Positions 1 to 10,800 of a DNA stretch of 46,916 nucleotides are shown here, in pieces (positions within the stretch are counted from its first letter, which is position 1; each line of letters starts with the position of its first letter). The position numbers and the translations under genes were made by a program. The notes beneath the pieces are model-generated. The model was not told the DNA's origin, searched no databases, and worked only from the letters and a program-made list of their open reading frames with translations. The stretch comes from Bacteroidota bacterium (GTDB lineage Bacteria; Bacteroidota; Ignavibacteria; Kapaibacteriales; UBA961), in contig JAFDZU010000041.1 of NCBI GenBank assembly GCA_018266765.1, positions 1 through 46,916 on the forward strand. The letters are read 5' to 3'.

Positions 1-56
<56 letters not shown>

Positions 57-84
57 CTCTTGGATTCACTTAATAATAGTTCCT

Positions 85-157
85 ACGGGTGTAGCTCAAT
101 TGGCAGAGCGGCGGTCTCCAAAACCGTAGGCTGGGGGTTCAAGTCCCTCCTCCCGTG
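85..157 (+). tRNA. tRNA-Trp (CCA)
   Basis: This is a complete cloverleaf. The acceptor strands are 85-91 and 150-156, with one T-T mismatch at 90/151. The anticodon stem is 111-115/123-127 with loop CTCCAAA, so the anticodon at 118-120 is CCA (Trp). The T stem is 133-137/145-149 with loop TTCAAGT. The discriminator is G157, as expected for bacterial tRNA-Trp, and CCA is not encoded. tRNA-Trp directly before secE is a common bacterial arrangement. Confidence 0.95.
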
Positions 158-222
158 CAAGATAAAGCAAAATTCGTTAAAGATTATCTTTTAATTTTAT
201 ACTTAATTTTCCAAACGCTACA

Positions 223-408
223 ATGATTGTAAAAATTAAAGAAATATTCGGTGAAGTTAGCAAAGAAATGAAAAAGGTTTCTTGGCCAACGAAACAACAA
301 TTAAAGGAATCCACATTAGTAGTTCTTGGCACATGCGCAACTATTACTTTTTTTGTGTGGATTGTAGATTTGATTATGGCGTTTGTGATAAAAAGACTTA
401 TTTTTTAA
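223..408 (+). CDS. secE: Preprotein translocase subunit SecE
   Basis: This 61-residue single-membrane-span protein is the SecE subunit of the SecYEG channel, which clamps SecY in the inner membrane. It has the short bacterial form: an amphipathic N-terminal helix, the family-typical VSWPTKQQLKEST segment (about residues 19-31), then one hydrophobic span (about residues 32-58). Its place between tRNA-Trp and nusG is the conserved location of secE, which makes the call firm despite the small size. No strong Shine-Dalgarno sequence precedes the ATG. Confidence 0.95.
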   Translation: MIVKIKEIFGEVSKEMKKVSWPTKQQLKESTLVVLGTCATITFFVWIVDLIMAFVIKRLIF

Positions 409-507
409 GCGAGATACAGGTATTTTGTATATCCTTTTTACTTTTTAGTATAAAGAGTTTATTAACGTAATTACAAGTATCATTTATAGTGAGAGAAAGG
501 TTTTTAG

Positions 508-1107
508 ATGGAAGAGCAAACTGCAGAAACAGAAACAACAGAATTAGAAATTCCCCAAACTAACGAGCCAAATCCTTATAAATGGTATGCTTTACGTACT
601 TATACAGGCCATGAACAGAAAGCGAAGGCAGGCATTGAGTATGAATTGAAACGATTACATATAGAAGATAAAGTACGAAGTATAATTATTCCTCAAGAAA
701 CTGTATTTGAAGTCAGAAATGGCAAAAGAAGAACGCGTATTAAAAACTTTCTTCCGGGATACCTTCTTGTCGAAATTATTTTAGATAAAAAGCTTAAAGA
801 AATTATTGTTACTTCTCCTTCCATTGTGAATTTTATTGGTACTAGAAATGAGCCAACAGCATTACAAAACGAAGAAGTAGATAGAATACTTAACAGAGTT
901 GAAGAACGTAAAAACGTGGCAACTATTGAAGTTAGTTTTTCTATCGGTGACCCGGTCAAAGTTATTGAAGGTCCTTTTGAAGGATTTAACGGGACAGTTA
1001 AAGAAGTTAATAATGAAAAACAAAAACTCAAAGTTGAAGTTGGAATATTAGGACGTAAAACACCCGTAGAACTCGATTTTAGTGGTGTGGAGATGGAAAA
1101 TCATTGA
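508..1107 (+). CDS. nusG: Transcription termination/antitermination factor NusG
   Basis: NusG binds the RNA polymerase clamp and links transcription with Rho or ribosomal protein S10. The 199 residues show a short acidic N-terminal tail, the NGN domain (WYALRTYTGHE near residues 26-36, and FLPGYLLVE near 81-89), and a C-terminal KOW domain (GDPVKVIEGPFEGFNGTV near 149-166). AAAGG sits 7 nt before the ATG. Gene order secE-nusG-rplK is the canonical one. Confidence 0.97.
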   Translation: MEEQTAETETTELEIPQTNEPNPYKWYALRTYTGHEQKAKAGIEYELKRLHIEDKVRSIIIPQETVFEVRNGKRRTRIKNFLPGYLLVEIILDKKLKEIIVTSPSIVNFIGTRNEPTALQNEEVDRILNRVEERKNVATIEVSFSIGDPVKVIEGPFEGFNGTVKEVNNEKQKLKVEVGILGRKTPVELDFSGVEMENH

Positions 1108-1199
1108 TTGTTGATTTACTTCTAAAGTTTTTAACTTGCGTTGTAATATAAAATTAGAAATAAAAAGAATTATTTGTTCACTTTTTAGAAAAAGCGAAA

Positions 1200-1625
1200 A
1201 TGGCAAAGAAAATTATTGGTACATTTAAACTTCAATTAAAGGCAGGGCAGGCAACTATGGCCCCACCTGTTGGACCGGCATTCGGTCAACGTGGATTAAG
1301 TGGAATGGAGTTCGTTAAGCAATTTAACGCCAAAACAGCAAAGGATGTAGATTCAATTATTCCTGCGGTGGTAACCTATTATTCGGATAAATCTTTTACT
1401 TTTATCCTTAAATCTCCTCCAACTCCTTCATTGATTACAAAGGCAATTAATATACCTAAAGGGTCAGCCGAACCAAACCGTACAAAGGTTGGTAAAATTA
1501 AACTTTCTCAAATTGAAGAAATTGCCAAATTAAAAATGAATGACTTGAACTGTGATACAATGGAAAGTGCAATTAGCATGATTCGCGGTACTGCACGTAG
1601 TATGGGTGTGACAGTCGAAGATTAA
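1200..1625 (+). CDS. rplK: 50S ribosomal protein L11
   Basis: L11 forms the GTPase-associated centre with 23S rRNA at the base of the L12 stalk. The length of 141 residues is standard. The N-terminal domain carries KLQLKAGQATMAPPVGPAFGQRG, shown here only as its start KLQLKAGQA and its end PPVGPAFGQRG. The C-terminal RNA-binding domain ends in the typical IRGTARSMGVTVED. It sits 92 bp after nusG and 90 bp before rplA, and a terminator-like hairpin lies in the second gap. Confidence 0.97.
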   Translation: MAKKIIGTFKLQLKAGQATMAPPVGPAFGQRGLSGMEFVKQFNAKTAKDVDSIIPAVVTYYSDKSFTFILKSPPTPSLITKAINIPKGSAEPNRTKVGKIKLSQIEEIAKLKMNDLNCDTMESAISMIRGTARSMGVTVED

Positions 1626-1655
1626 TTATTTACAACCACAAAGTTGTATGTCTTT

Positions 1656-1680
1656 ACGGCTATCGTAGCCGTTTTTGTGT
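1656..1680 (+). terminator. Rho-independent-type hairpin between rplK and rplA
   Basis: ACGGCTA (1656-1662), loop TCG, TAGCCGT (1666-1672), then TTTTGTGT. The stem is a perfect 7 bp and is followed by a short T tract, so it can act as an intrinsic terminator or attenuator inside the ribosomal protein block. A second weaker hairpin, TACAAC/GTTGTA (1631-1636/1643-1648), lies just upstream. Confidence 0.55.
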
Positions 1681-1715
1681 TAAAATTTATTGTTGAACAA
1701 GAAGCAAGATAAAAA

Positions 1716-2420
1716 ATGAAAAAGCACGGTAAAAGATTTAAAGCGGCTCTAAAATCGTTTAATGTTTCAAAAGAATTTAATTTCAAAGAAGCAATTGCTA
1801 CGGTTAAAAAAAATGCTACAGCAAAATTTGACGAATCATTTGATATTGCAGTTCGCTTGGGTGTTGACCCTCGTAAAGCAGATCAATTAGTTCGTGGAAC
1901 AGTATCTCTTCCACACGGAACCGGTAAAACTGTTCGAGTATTGGTAATGGCTAAAGCACCAAAAGATCAAGAAGCTCTTGCTGCTGGTGCAGATTATGCC
2001 GGATTTCAAGAATATATTGAAAAATTGCAATCAGGTTGGGCTGAAATTGATGTAATAATTGCAACTCCTGATGTTATGGGTGAAATTGGTAAATTAGGTC
2101 GAGTACTAGGACCTCGTGGTTTGATGCCAAATCCAAAAAGTGGAACTGTTACTTTTGATGTTGCAAAAGCAGTAGCAGAAGTTAAAGCCGGTAAAATCGA
2201 ATATCGCGTTGATAAATCAGGTAATATTCACGCTTCAGTAGGTAAATGTTCGTTTGATGAAAACAAACTTGCAGACAATCTTCATACTTTCTTCAGTAGT
2301 ATTCTTCGAGCAAAACCACAAACGGCTAAAGGTAAATACGTAAAAAGTATTTCATTTAGCTCTACTATGGGCCCGGGAGTACATGTTACAGAGCAATCTC
2401 TCACTGTTGCACACGAATAG
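1716..2420 (+). CDS. rplA: 50S ribosomal protein L1
   Basis: L1 builds the mobile L1 stalk at the ribosomal E site and in many bacteria represses its own operon by binding the mRNA leader. The 234-residue length is normal. Recognisable segments are the N-terminal [26 protein letters not shown] in the first domain, and [18 protein letters not shown] near residues 128-145, the L1 signature. It lies downstream of rplK as expected, although an apparent terminator separates the two. Confidence 0.97.
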   Translation: MKKHGKRFKAALKSFNVSKEFNFKEAIATVKKNATAKFDESFDIAVRLGVDPRKADQLVRGTVSLPHGTGKTVRVLVMAKAPKDQEALAAGADYAGFQEYIEKLQSGWAEIDVIIATPDVMGEIGKLGRVLGPRGLMPNPKSGTVTFDVAKAVAEVKAGKIEYRVDKSGNIHASVGKCSFDENKLADNLHTFFSSILRAKPQTAKGKYVKSISFSSTMGPGVHVTEQSLTVAHE

Positions 2421-2465
2421 TTTCTAATCAAAGTGAGAATTTAATTTAGTCTATTACGTACTTGC

Positions 2466-2517
2466 TTTTGGAAATGATGCTTCTACCAAATTGAAAAATT
2501 TGGATTCATTCCCAAAA
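2466..2517 (+). promoter_or_regulatory. L10-leader-like RNA structure upstream of rplJ
   Basis: An outer stem pairs TTTTGGAAATGA (2466-2477) with TCATTCCCAAAA (2506-2517), 12 bp with a single A-C mismatch. Inside lies a hairpin CCAAAT (2486-2491)/ATTTGG (2498-2503). The internal loop is strongly asymmetric, 8 nt against 2. This position and shape match the known mRNA site where L10-(L12)4 binds to repress rplJL translation. The structure is seen; the autoregulatory role is inferred from other bacteria. Confidence 0.6.
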
Positions 2518-2548
2518 TACAAATATTATATCAGGAGTTCACGCAGTT

Positions 2549-3073
2549 ATGATAACAAAAGAAAAAAAACAGGTATTGGTGGATGAGTTGGTGAATTTAC
2601 TGCGCGATGCTAAAGGAATGTATTTTGTTGATTATTCTCGAATAACAGTAAAAGAATCTAATGCGATTCGTTCTGAATTTACCCAAAAAGGGGTTAAATT
2701 CAAAGTAGCTAAGAATACTCTTATCCTACGAGCATTAAAAGAAATTGGTGGAGCTGAAATTACTGAAAGTCAATTATTCGGTCAAACCGGAATTGCTTTA
2801 GGATATGCAGACCCAATTGCTCCCGCAAAGATTCTAAGAACTTTCGTAGAAAAAAACAACAAGCTCAATCTTAAAGTAGCAGTTATTGAAGGGCAAATGT
2901 TTGCCGGTTCACAACTTAAACAAGTTTCAGAACTACCGACAAGAGAAGATATCGTGTCTGGTATTTTGAGTAGCTTAGATTCACCTATTACAGGAATTAT
3001 AGGTTCAATCAATGCAGTAATGCGAGATGTTTCTTCGCTTGTCGAAGAAGTTGCCAAAAAGAAAGCAGCATAA
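2549..3073 (+). CDS. rplJ: 50S ribosomal protein L10
   Basis: L10 anchors L12 dimers to the ribosome at the stalk base and normally represses rplJL translation. The 174 residues show the family N-terminus (KEKKQVLVDELVNLL), the ribosomal RNA-binding domain with KVAKNTLILRAL, and a C-terminal helix for L12 binding ending in AKKKAA. The start is supported by AGGAG about 11 nt before the ATG. It is followed by rplL after 93 bp, the invariant partner order. Confidence 0.97.
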   Translation: MITKEKKQVLVDELVNLLRDAKGMYFVDYSRITVKESNAIRSEFTQKGVKFKVAKNTLILRALKEIGGAEITESQLFGQTGIALGYADPIAPAKILRTFVEKNNKLNLKVAVIEGQMFAGSQLKQVSELPTREDIVSGILSSLDSPITGIIGSINAVMRDVSSLVEEVAKKKAA

Positions 3074-3166
3074 ATATTTGCTTCAGTAGGGCAAAAACGT
3101 GCAAATAGTTTAGCACAAAACAAACAAAAAATCATATTTTTATTTATCTTTTATAGGAGAACTGCA

Positions 3167-3547
3167 ATGTCAGCAATTGTAGATGAATTAGTAGAAAAAA
3201 TTAGCAATCTTACGCTTTTAGAAGCATCAGAATTGAAAAAAGCACTTGAAGAAAAATTTGGTGTAACAGCAGCAGCCCCAATGATGATGGCGGGACCAGC
3301 GGCAGCGGCAGCACCGGTAGCGGCAGCTGAAGAGCAAACAGAATTCGATGTAGAGCTAACTGAAGGTGGAGCACAAAAATTGAACGTTATTAAGGCGATT
3401 CGAGAAATTACCGGATTAGGACTCAAAGAAGCTAAAGATCTTGTAGAAGGTGCACCAAAAATCGTAAAAGAACAAGCACCAAAAGAAGAAGCAAACAATA
3501 TCAAGAAAAAGCTTGAAGAAGCAGGCGCAAAAGTTACTTTAAAGTAA
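3167..3547 (+). CDS. rplL: 50S ribosomal protein L7/L12
   Basis: L12 is the multicopy stalk protein that recruits and stimulates translation GTPases. The 126 residues comprise an N-terminal dimerisation domain, an Ala/Pro-rich hinge (about residues 35-57) and the C-terminal domain with [19 protein letters not shown], the factor-binding helix region. AGGAG lies 7 nt before the ATG. A possible ORF on the opposite strand covers the same bases but is only a shadow of the alanine-rich coding. Confidence 0.98.
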   Translation: MSAIVDELVEKISNLTLLEASELKKALEEKFGVTAAAPMMMAGPAAAAAPVAAAEEQTEFDVELTEGGAQKLNVIKAIREITGLGLKEAKDLVEGAPKIVKEQAPKEEANNIKKKLEEAGAKVTLK

Positions 3548-3902
3548 TTTGGCTTAGTCAACTTCAATAAATTTTACATGATTATTTTTTTTAATTATGT
3601 AACAAATAGTAACTTAGATAAGCAACAAAATAGATACTGTTACTTACTATAAAATTAACGATTAGATTTTCGCAAACGGAAGAAAAACTTCCGTAGCAAA
3701 AAAATAACTCATGCAAAATGCACATACAGTTTTGCACAAAAATATCTAAGGATTTTTCAGCCATTTTTTAAAATAAAGAGTGGCAGGGAAATCCTAATTT
3801 TTTCATACGTCAATTATCCAAATAATTAACTTAGTTTCAATTCGAAATGTTGATTTAGTTTGGATAAGTTCCGTAATAGAAATACAAATAAGGAGTTCTT
3901 CT
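3548..3902 (+). promoter_or_regulatory. rplL-rpoB intergenic region with a stable hairpin
   Basis: No gene is visible in these 355 bases. They hold a perfect 7-bp hairpin, ACGGAAG (3676-3682), loop AAAAA, CTTCCGT (3688-3694), extended by GC/GC and TTTT/AAAA pairs further out. An A tract rather than a T tract follows on the + strand, so it is not a classical terminator for rplL. In E. coli the rplL-rpoB gap contains an attenuator and an RNase III processing site; a similar role here is inference. AGGAG at 3891-3895 serves rpoB. Confidence 0.4.
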
Positions 3903-6900
3903 GTGAAAATAAAAACATTTTCGCATCCCGGAACGATAGTTCGTCTCCGTGATCGCATCAACTTTGCTCGTCGTCCAGTAGACGAGTCAATTTATCCTGA
4001 TTTACTAAATCTTCAACTCGATTCCTACCAAGAATTTTTACAAGAGGAAGTTCCGCCTTCACAACGTAAAGGGTCGGGGCTTCAACAAGCATTTCTTGCA
4101 AATTTTCCTATTGAAGATAATTCAGAAGTTTTTCAATTAGAATTTATGGAATATTCTATTGAAAAGCCAAAATACAATGAAGATGAATGTCGTGAACGAG
4201 AGTTAACATTTGCTAAAGCATTAAAAGCAAAACTTCGTCTTTCGAGTAAAGCTGATCCATCTTCAGAAGATTATATTGATCCAATTGAACAAGAAGTTTA
4301 TTTGGGTAATATTCCTGCAATGACTGCTCGTGGTACTTTTATAATAAACGGTGCCGAACGAGTTATAGTTGCCCAGCTTCACCGTTCTCCGGGAGTATTC
4401 TTTGACGATGCGATGCATCCGAATGGAACACGAATTTTTACAGCTCGTATTATTCCTTTCAAGGGCTCTTGGGTGGAATTTACAACTGATATACATGACG
4501 TAATGTATGCATATATTGACCGTAAAAAGAAATTTCCGGTCACAACTCTTCTTCGTGCTCTCGGATATGCATCTGATGAGCAGATTTTAAGTTTATTCGG
4601 ATTAGATGTTGAGGTTCCTGCTTCTGAAATAAATGAAACCTTTATTGGTCGTAGAATTGGCTCAGATGTTATAGACCGTTCAACCGGAGAAATACTCGCA
4701 ACTCGAGATATGATAATAGATGAAGCATTGCTCGATATTATCAAAGAAGCAGATTTGAAAACTGTTCGATTTTTTAAATACGAAAATTCGGCTGACGAAC
4801 CTGTACTTGCTAAAACTCTTGCTAAAGATACATCACGTACACGTGAAGATGCTTTAGAAGCAATTTATCGTCAATTAAGATCAACGGACGCGCCTGATGT
4901 TGAAACTGCAGCGGCACTTCTCGATAAACTATTTTTTAATCCTAAACGCTATGATTTGGGAGTAGTTGGACGTTTTAGAATAAATGATAAGCTCAAACTT
5001 GACGCACCGGCTGATCATACTACTTTAAGAATTGAAGATATTATTGCAATAATTCAATACTTAATAGAACTGCATGCTCAAAAACATAATGTAGATGATA
5101 TTGACCATTTAGGAAACAGAAGAGTACGAACTGTGGGCGAACAACTTTCAGCGCAGTTTAATCTTGGACTTTCACGAATGTCAAGAACAATCAAAGAACG
5201 TTTAAGTGTTCACGACGGTGAAACAACAACACCTGCAGAACTTGTTAATGCTCGTACTATCACGAGTGTTATTAATCAGTTTTTTGGTACAAATCAGCTT
5301 TCTCAATTTATGGATCAAACGAATCCATTATCTGAGTTAACACACAAACGACGTACGTCAGCACTTGGTCCCGGTGGTTTAACTCGTGAGCGAGCAGGAT
5401 TCGAGGTTCGTGACGTTCATTATACTCATTACGGACGACTTTGTCCGATTGAAACTCCTGAAGGCCCAAATATTGGTCTTATTTCATCTCTTGCAATTCA
5501 TGCTCGAATTAATAAATTTGGTTTTATTGAAACGCCATATCATAGAGTTGAAAATGGTAAAGTTTTAGATGAAATTGAGTATCTAACTGCAGAAAAAGAA
5601 GAAGGGAAACTAATTGCTCCTGCTTCTACTGATGTTGATAAAAACGGAATGATAGAAGGTGAAAGAGTAAAAGCAAGATTATCAGGAGACTTTTTAGTGG
5701 TTTCTCCTAATGATATAGAATATTTGGATATTACAACCGATCAAATTACTAGTCCGGCGGCATCGTTAATACCATTTTTGGAGCATGATGATGCTAACCG
5801 TGCTTTGATGGGTTCTAACATGCAACGTCAAGGTGTTCCATTGCTTATTCCAAAAGCGCCTTTGGTCGGAACAGGTATGGAAGCAAGAGTAGCTCATGAT
5901 TCACGAGCACTTACTGCCGCTGAAGGTGATGGTATAGTAGAGTATGTTTGTGCAGATTATATTCGAGTTCGATACGATGATATTCGTACAGATAATGAAA
6001 AATTAGTATCATTTGATAACGAAAATACCAAAACATATAGACTGCTAAAGTTTTTCCGTACTAATCAAGATACTTGTATCAATCAGCGTCCTTTGGTAGT
6101 AGCCGGCCAGCGGTTGAAAAAAGGACAACCGTTAGCTGACGGTGCAGGAACTGAGCAAGGTGAACTCGCTCTCGGACAAAACGTAATGGTTGCATTCATG
6201 CCTTGGCGTGGATATAATTTTGAAGATGCTATTATCATATCTGAACGATTAGTTGCCGAAGATATTTATACCTCAATACATATTGAAGAATCAACGTTGC
6301 AAGTTCGTGATACTAAACGAGGTGAAGAAGAATTTACAAAGGAAATTCCTAATGTAAGTGAAGAAGCAACGAAAGATCTTGATGATTTTGGTATAATTAG
6401 AGTTGGAGCTAAAGTTAGAGAAGGTGATATACTTATCGGGAAAATTACTCCTAAAGGAGAAACAGATCCGACACCCGAAGAAAAACTTCTTCGTGCAATT
6501 TTCGGTGATAAAGCCGGAGACGTGAAGGATGCATCTATGAAAGCATCACCTGGTCTCAAAGGTGTTGTTATTAATACAAAATTGTTTAGTCGTAGAGTAA
6601 TGTCGAGCGATGACCAAGTTCGTTTAGAAGAGAAGAAACGTCAAGAACAAATTTCTAAACGTGAACAAAAAACTCTTAAGTTACATGAAGATGAAACAGT
6701 TCGCAGATTAGCAAAGTTAATAGATGGAACTACAGTTCTCGGTGTTAGAATGACAAATGATACTGTTGTTTTCAGAGGTGGAACAAAAGTCGAAGCTAAG
6801 GATATTATGTCAAAATTCGATGAAGGTTCGCTAAAATTAGAATTACTTGATGTCGAACCTGATTGGTTTAAAGATGATGAGAAAATGTCGCTTGTTCGTC

Positions 6901-7724
6901 AATTAATTCATAATTATGCAGTTCAAAAAAATGATATTATCGCAACATCCCGTGCTGAACGAAATAAAATAGCTGCCGGAGATGAATTACAACCCGGTAT
7001 TCTCCAAATGGCTAAAGTATATGTAGCTAAAAAACGTAAACTTCAAGTTGGAGATAAAATGGCAGGGCGACACGGAAACAAAGGTATTGTTTCTAAAATA
7101 GTTGCAATCGAAGATATGCCGTTTTTACCGGATGGAACCCCAGTTGATATAGTTCTTAATCCATTAGGCGTACCTTCGCGGATGAACTTGGGGCAGTTAT
7201 ATGAAACTGCACTTGGTTGGGCTGCAAAAAATTTAGGAGTACATTTTGCTACACCAATTTTTGATGGTGCAACTTGGGATGAAGTTGGTGATTATCTTGA
7301 AAAAGCTGGACTTCCACGAACTGGAAAAACAATACTCTATGATGGACGAACTGGAGAACAATTCGATCACGTGATTACTGTTGGTGTGATTTATATGCTT
7401 AAATTATCTCACCTTGTGGAAGATAAAATTCACGCTAGGTCAATCGGGCCATACTCTCTTATAACTCAACAACCTTTGGGTGGTAAAGCTCAATTCGGTG
7501 GTCAGCGATTAGGAGAAATGGAAGTTTGGGCACTTGAAGCTTATGGTGCTGCTCATACATTGCAAGAAATGCTCACCGTTAAGTCGGATGATGTACAAGG
7601 TCGTGCAAAAATGTATGAAACAATCGTCAAAGGTGAGAATATGCCTAATCCTAATATACCTGAATCATTTAATGTTCTTGTGCGTGAATTGCAGGGACTG
7701 TGTCTTGATATCATTATAGATTAA
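3903..7724 (+). CDS. rpoB: DNA-directed RNA polymerase subunit beta
   Basis: This is the beta subunit of core RNA polymerase, forming half of the active-site cleft. It is 1273 residues, near the usual length. The rifampicin region is clear: QLSQFMDQTNPLSELTHKRR followed by TSALGPGGLTRERAGFEVRD, with the Asp, His and Ser of the resistance-determining positions unchanged, so it looks rifampicin-sensitive. Near the C-terminus are KMAGRHGNKGI and GGQRLGEMEVWALEAYG. The start codon is GTG, fixed by AGGAG 7 nt upstream (3891-3895) and by homology of the first residues. rpoC follows after 82 bp. Confidence 0.98.
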   Translation: MKIKTFSHPGTIVRLRDRINFARRPVDESIYPDLLNLQLDSYQEFLQEEVPPSQRKGSGLQQAFLANFPIEDNSEVFQLEFMEYSIEKPKYNEDECRERELTFAKALKAKLRLSSKADPSSEDYIDPIEQEVYLGNIPAMTARGTFIINGAERVIVAQLHRSPGVFFDDAMHPNGTRIFTARIIPFKGSWVEFTTDIHDVMYAYIDRKKKFPVTTLLRALGYASDEQILSLFGLDVEVPASEINETFIGRRIGSDVIDRSTGEILATRDMIIDEALLDIIKEADLKTVRFFKYENSADEPVLAKTLAKDTSRTREDALEAIYRQLRSTDAPDVETAAALLDKLFFNPKRYDLGVVGRFRINDKLKLDAPADHTTLRIEDIIAIIQYLIELHAQKHNVDDIDHLGNRRVRTVGEQLSAQFNLGLSRMSRTIKERLSVHDGETTTPAELVNARTITSVINQFFGTNQLSQFMDQTNPLSELTHKRRTSALGPGGLTRERAGFEVRDVHYTHYGRLCPIETPEGPNIGLISSLAIHARINKFGFIETPYHRVENGKVLDEIEYLTAEKEEGKLIAPASTDVDKNGMIEGERVKARLSGDFLVVSPNDIEYLDITTDQITSPAASLIPFLEHDDANRALMGSNMQRQGVPLLIPKAPLVGTGMEARVAHDSRALTAAEGDGIVEYVCADYIRVRYDDIRTDNEKLVSFDNENTKTYRLLKFFRTNQDTCINQRPLVVAGQRLKKGQPLADGAGTEQGELALGQNVMVAFMPWRGYNFEDAIIISERLVAEDIYTSIHIEESTLQVRDTKRGEEEFTKEIPNVSEEATKDLDDFGIIRVGAKVREGDILIGKITPKGETDPTPEEKLLRAIFGDKAGDVKDASMKASPGLKGVVINTKLFSRRVMSSDDQVRLEEKKRQEQISKREQKTLKLHEDETVRRLAKLIDGTTVLGVRMTNDTVVFRGGTKVEAKDIMSKFDEGSLKLELLDVEPDWFKDDEKMSLVRQLIHNYAVQKNDIIATSRAERNKIAAGDELQPGILQMAKVYVAKKRKLQVGDKMAGRHGNKGIVSKIVAIEDMPFLPDGTPVDIVLNPLGVPSRMNLGQLYETALGWAAKNLGVHFATPIFDGATWDEVGDYLEKAGLPRTGKTILYDGRTGEQFDHVITVGVIYMLKLSHLVEDKIHARSIGPYSLITQQPLGGKAQFGGQRLGEMEVWALEAYGAAHTLQEMLTVKSDDVQGRAKMYETIVKGENMPNPNIPESFNVLVRELQGLCLDIIID

Positions 7725-7806
7725 TATACTTGATAAATTCAAGTTGTTTCCTCGAAGAATTTGAAAAATAAAACAATCTTTTAGAACTTTTACAGGAGAA
7801 AAATCC

Positions 7807-10800
7807 ATGCAATCCCATTCTATTCCAAGAAAAGGATTTTCTCAAATAACAATTAAAATTGCCTCGCCGGACGAAGTGCTTAACCGCTCTCACGGCGAAG
7901 TAACAAAGCCGGAAACTATCAATTATCGCTCATTCCGTCCTGAAAAAGACGGACTGTTCTGTGAAAAAATATTTGGACCAATTCGTGATTGGGAATGCGC
8001 TTGTGGTAAATATAAGCGTATTCGTTACAAAGGAATTGTCTGTGATAGATGCGGCGTCGAAGTAACGCAAAAATCGGTTCGACGTGAACGTATGGGGCAT
8101 ATTATGCTTGCAGTTCCTGTTGTGCATATTTGGTTCTTACGTTCATTACCGAGTAAAATTAGTCATTCATTAGGAATGCCTACAAAAGATATTGAGCGTA
8201 TTGTTTATTATGAGTCTTATGTCGTAGTTCAGCCAGGAAGCACTGGACTTAATATGAAAGATTTGCTTACTGAAGAGCAATACTTAGAAGTGTTAGCATC
8301 GCTTTCTAATGCTGAACGCAATTTGGATGATGATGATAATAAAAAGTTTATTTGTTTAATTGGTGGTGACGCTATAAAAGAGCTTCTTAAACGTATCGAT
8401 CCTGAATCCGAATATTACCGAATGCGAGAACAATTACGCGTTGAGACAGCAGTTACGAAAAAAACTGAAGCACTTAAACGGTTGAGAATTCTTGAATCAT
8501 TCTTACCGCCTGAAGGTGGTCAAACTCCAAATAAGCCGGAATGGATGGTTCTCGATGTAGTACCAGTTATTCCTCCGGATTTGCGTCCATTGGTTCCACT
8601 TGAAGGTGGTCGTTTTGCTACTTCAGACTTAAATGATTTATATCGTCGTGTTATTATTCGTAATAATCGTTTGCGTCGTTTGATAGACATTAAAGCACCG
8701 GAAGTTATTCTTCGGAATGAAAAACGGATGCTTCAAGAGTCCGTAGATGCATTATTTGATAATAGCCGACGTTCAGTTCGAAGTGAATCCCAAAGAGCAT
8801 TGAAATCTCTTGCAGATACTCTCAAAGGTAAAACTGGACGTTTCCGTCAAAATTTGCTTGGTAAACGGGTAGATTATTCCGGACGGTCAGTTATCGTTGT
8901 TGGACCTGAATTGAAAATACATGAATGTGGTTTACCGAAAGACATGGCAGTTGAATTATTCAAACCTTTCGTAATACGTAAACTTATTGAACGCGGACAT
9001 GTTAAAACTGTAAAAAGTGCTAAAAAATTAGTTGAACGTAAAACAAATGAAGTTTGGGACATCCTTGAAAAAGTTATTGACGGGCACCCAATTATGTTAA
9101 ATCGTGCTCCTACACTGCACCGTTTAGGTATTCAAGCATTCCAACCTCGACTTATCGAAGGAAAAGCATTACAACTTCACCCACTCGTTTGTACAGCATT
9201 TAATGCTGACTTTGACGGTGATCAAATGGCTGTTCATGTTCCTCTTAGCCATGAAGCACAACTGGAAGCATTACTTCTCATGCTTGCTCCTCATAATATA
9301 ATGCACACACAACATGGAGATCCAATAACAGTTCCATCTCAAGACATGGTTTTGGGTGCATATTACCTTACTAAATTAAGGCGTGGAGCTCCTGGTGAAG
9401 GTAAGATGTTTTCGTCTCCTGATGAAGTTATTATTGCATATAATTCAGGTAAACTTGACCTTCATGCTAAAATTAAAGTTCGTATGAAGGGCAAAATGAT
9501 GGAAACGACCACCGGTAGAATACTATTCAACCAAGTCGTTCCGGAAGCAATGGGTTATCTAAACGAACTACTTACAAAGAATCGTTTACGTCAAATCATT
9601 GGCCAATGTTTCCGTAAAGCAGGGCCTGCTAAAACAGTTGAATTCTTAGATGCTATGAAGGAGATGGGCTTTACTTTTGCTACTAAAGGTGGACTTTCCG
9701 TTGGAATTCATGATGTAGTGATTCCTGCTGAAAAAGAATTAATTATCAAAAAAGCCCAAGAAACTGTAGATACTATAGAAGAATATTATCAAAATGGTGT
9801 TATTACAGCCGGCGAACGATATAATAAAATTATAGATACATGGTCAACAGCTACAAATCGAGTTGCAGACCGTCTTTATTCAGACCTTCAAAAAGCGGAT
9901 GAAGGATTTAATCCTTTTTGGATGATGCTTGACTCACAAGCACGGGGTTCTAAAGAACAAATTCGTCAACTTGCTGGTATGCGTGGACTTATGGCAAAAC
10001 CACAGAAGTCACAGACCGGATCGAGTGCAGAGTTGATTGAAAATCCAATTATTTCAAACTTTAAAGAAGGTTTGACTATCTTGGAATATTTTATTTCGAC
10101 TCATGGTGCGCGTAAAGGTCTTGCAGATACAGCACTTAAAACAGCTGATGCCGGTTACTTGACACGTCGTTTGCATGATGTTGCTCAAGATATGATTATT
10201 TCTCAATTTGATTGTGGAACTATCCGAGGTATGGATATGAAAGCACTTAAAGAAGGGGAAGACATTAAAGAGCCACTTGCAGAGCGTATCCTAGGACGTG
10301 TAGCACTCGTAGATATCGTTAATCCTACTACTGATAAAATTATAGTAAAAGGTGGAGCAATTATTACAGAAGATATAGCACATAAAATTGCTGAGTCTTC
10401 GATTGAGTCTGTGCTTATTCGTTCTGTACTTACATGTGAATCACGACGTGGAATATGTGTAAAATGTTACGGAAGAAATATGGCGACAGGTCAACAAGTA
10501 GATGTCGGTGAAGCTGTTGGAACAATTGCATCTCAATCAATTGGTGAACCTGGTACTCAGCTTACACTTCGTACATTCCATACAGGTGGTACTGCTTCAC
10601 TCGTTGCTTCTCAATCTACTGTTATGGCAAAATTCGATGGTGTAATTCAATTTGAAAATATCAAAACTGTTAATTATAACGAAGAAGATGGTCAAGTTCA
10701 TGTGGTTACAAGTCGAAGTGGTGTTATTAATCTTGTTGAAGCTGACAGTAATAGAATTCTTACAAAGTATGATGCAATGTATGGAGCTGTACTAAAAGTA

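Noticed and set aside
85-157. tRNA-Trp acceptor mismatch as sign of a pseudo-tRNA
   Set aside because: Only one T-T mismatch (90/151); all other stems, the anticodon and the G discriminator are normal.
3151-3567. 138-codon ORF opposite rplL
   Set aside because: It is Ala/Ser-rich only because it is antisense to the alanine-rich hinge of L12; no SD and no family pattern.
5250-5400. Rifampicin-resistance change in rpoB
   Set aside because: The Asp, His and Ser key positions are the sensitive type; the Thr in DQTNPLSE is a conservative lineage difference.
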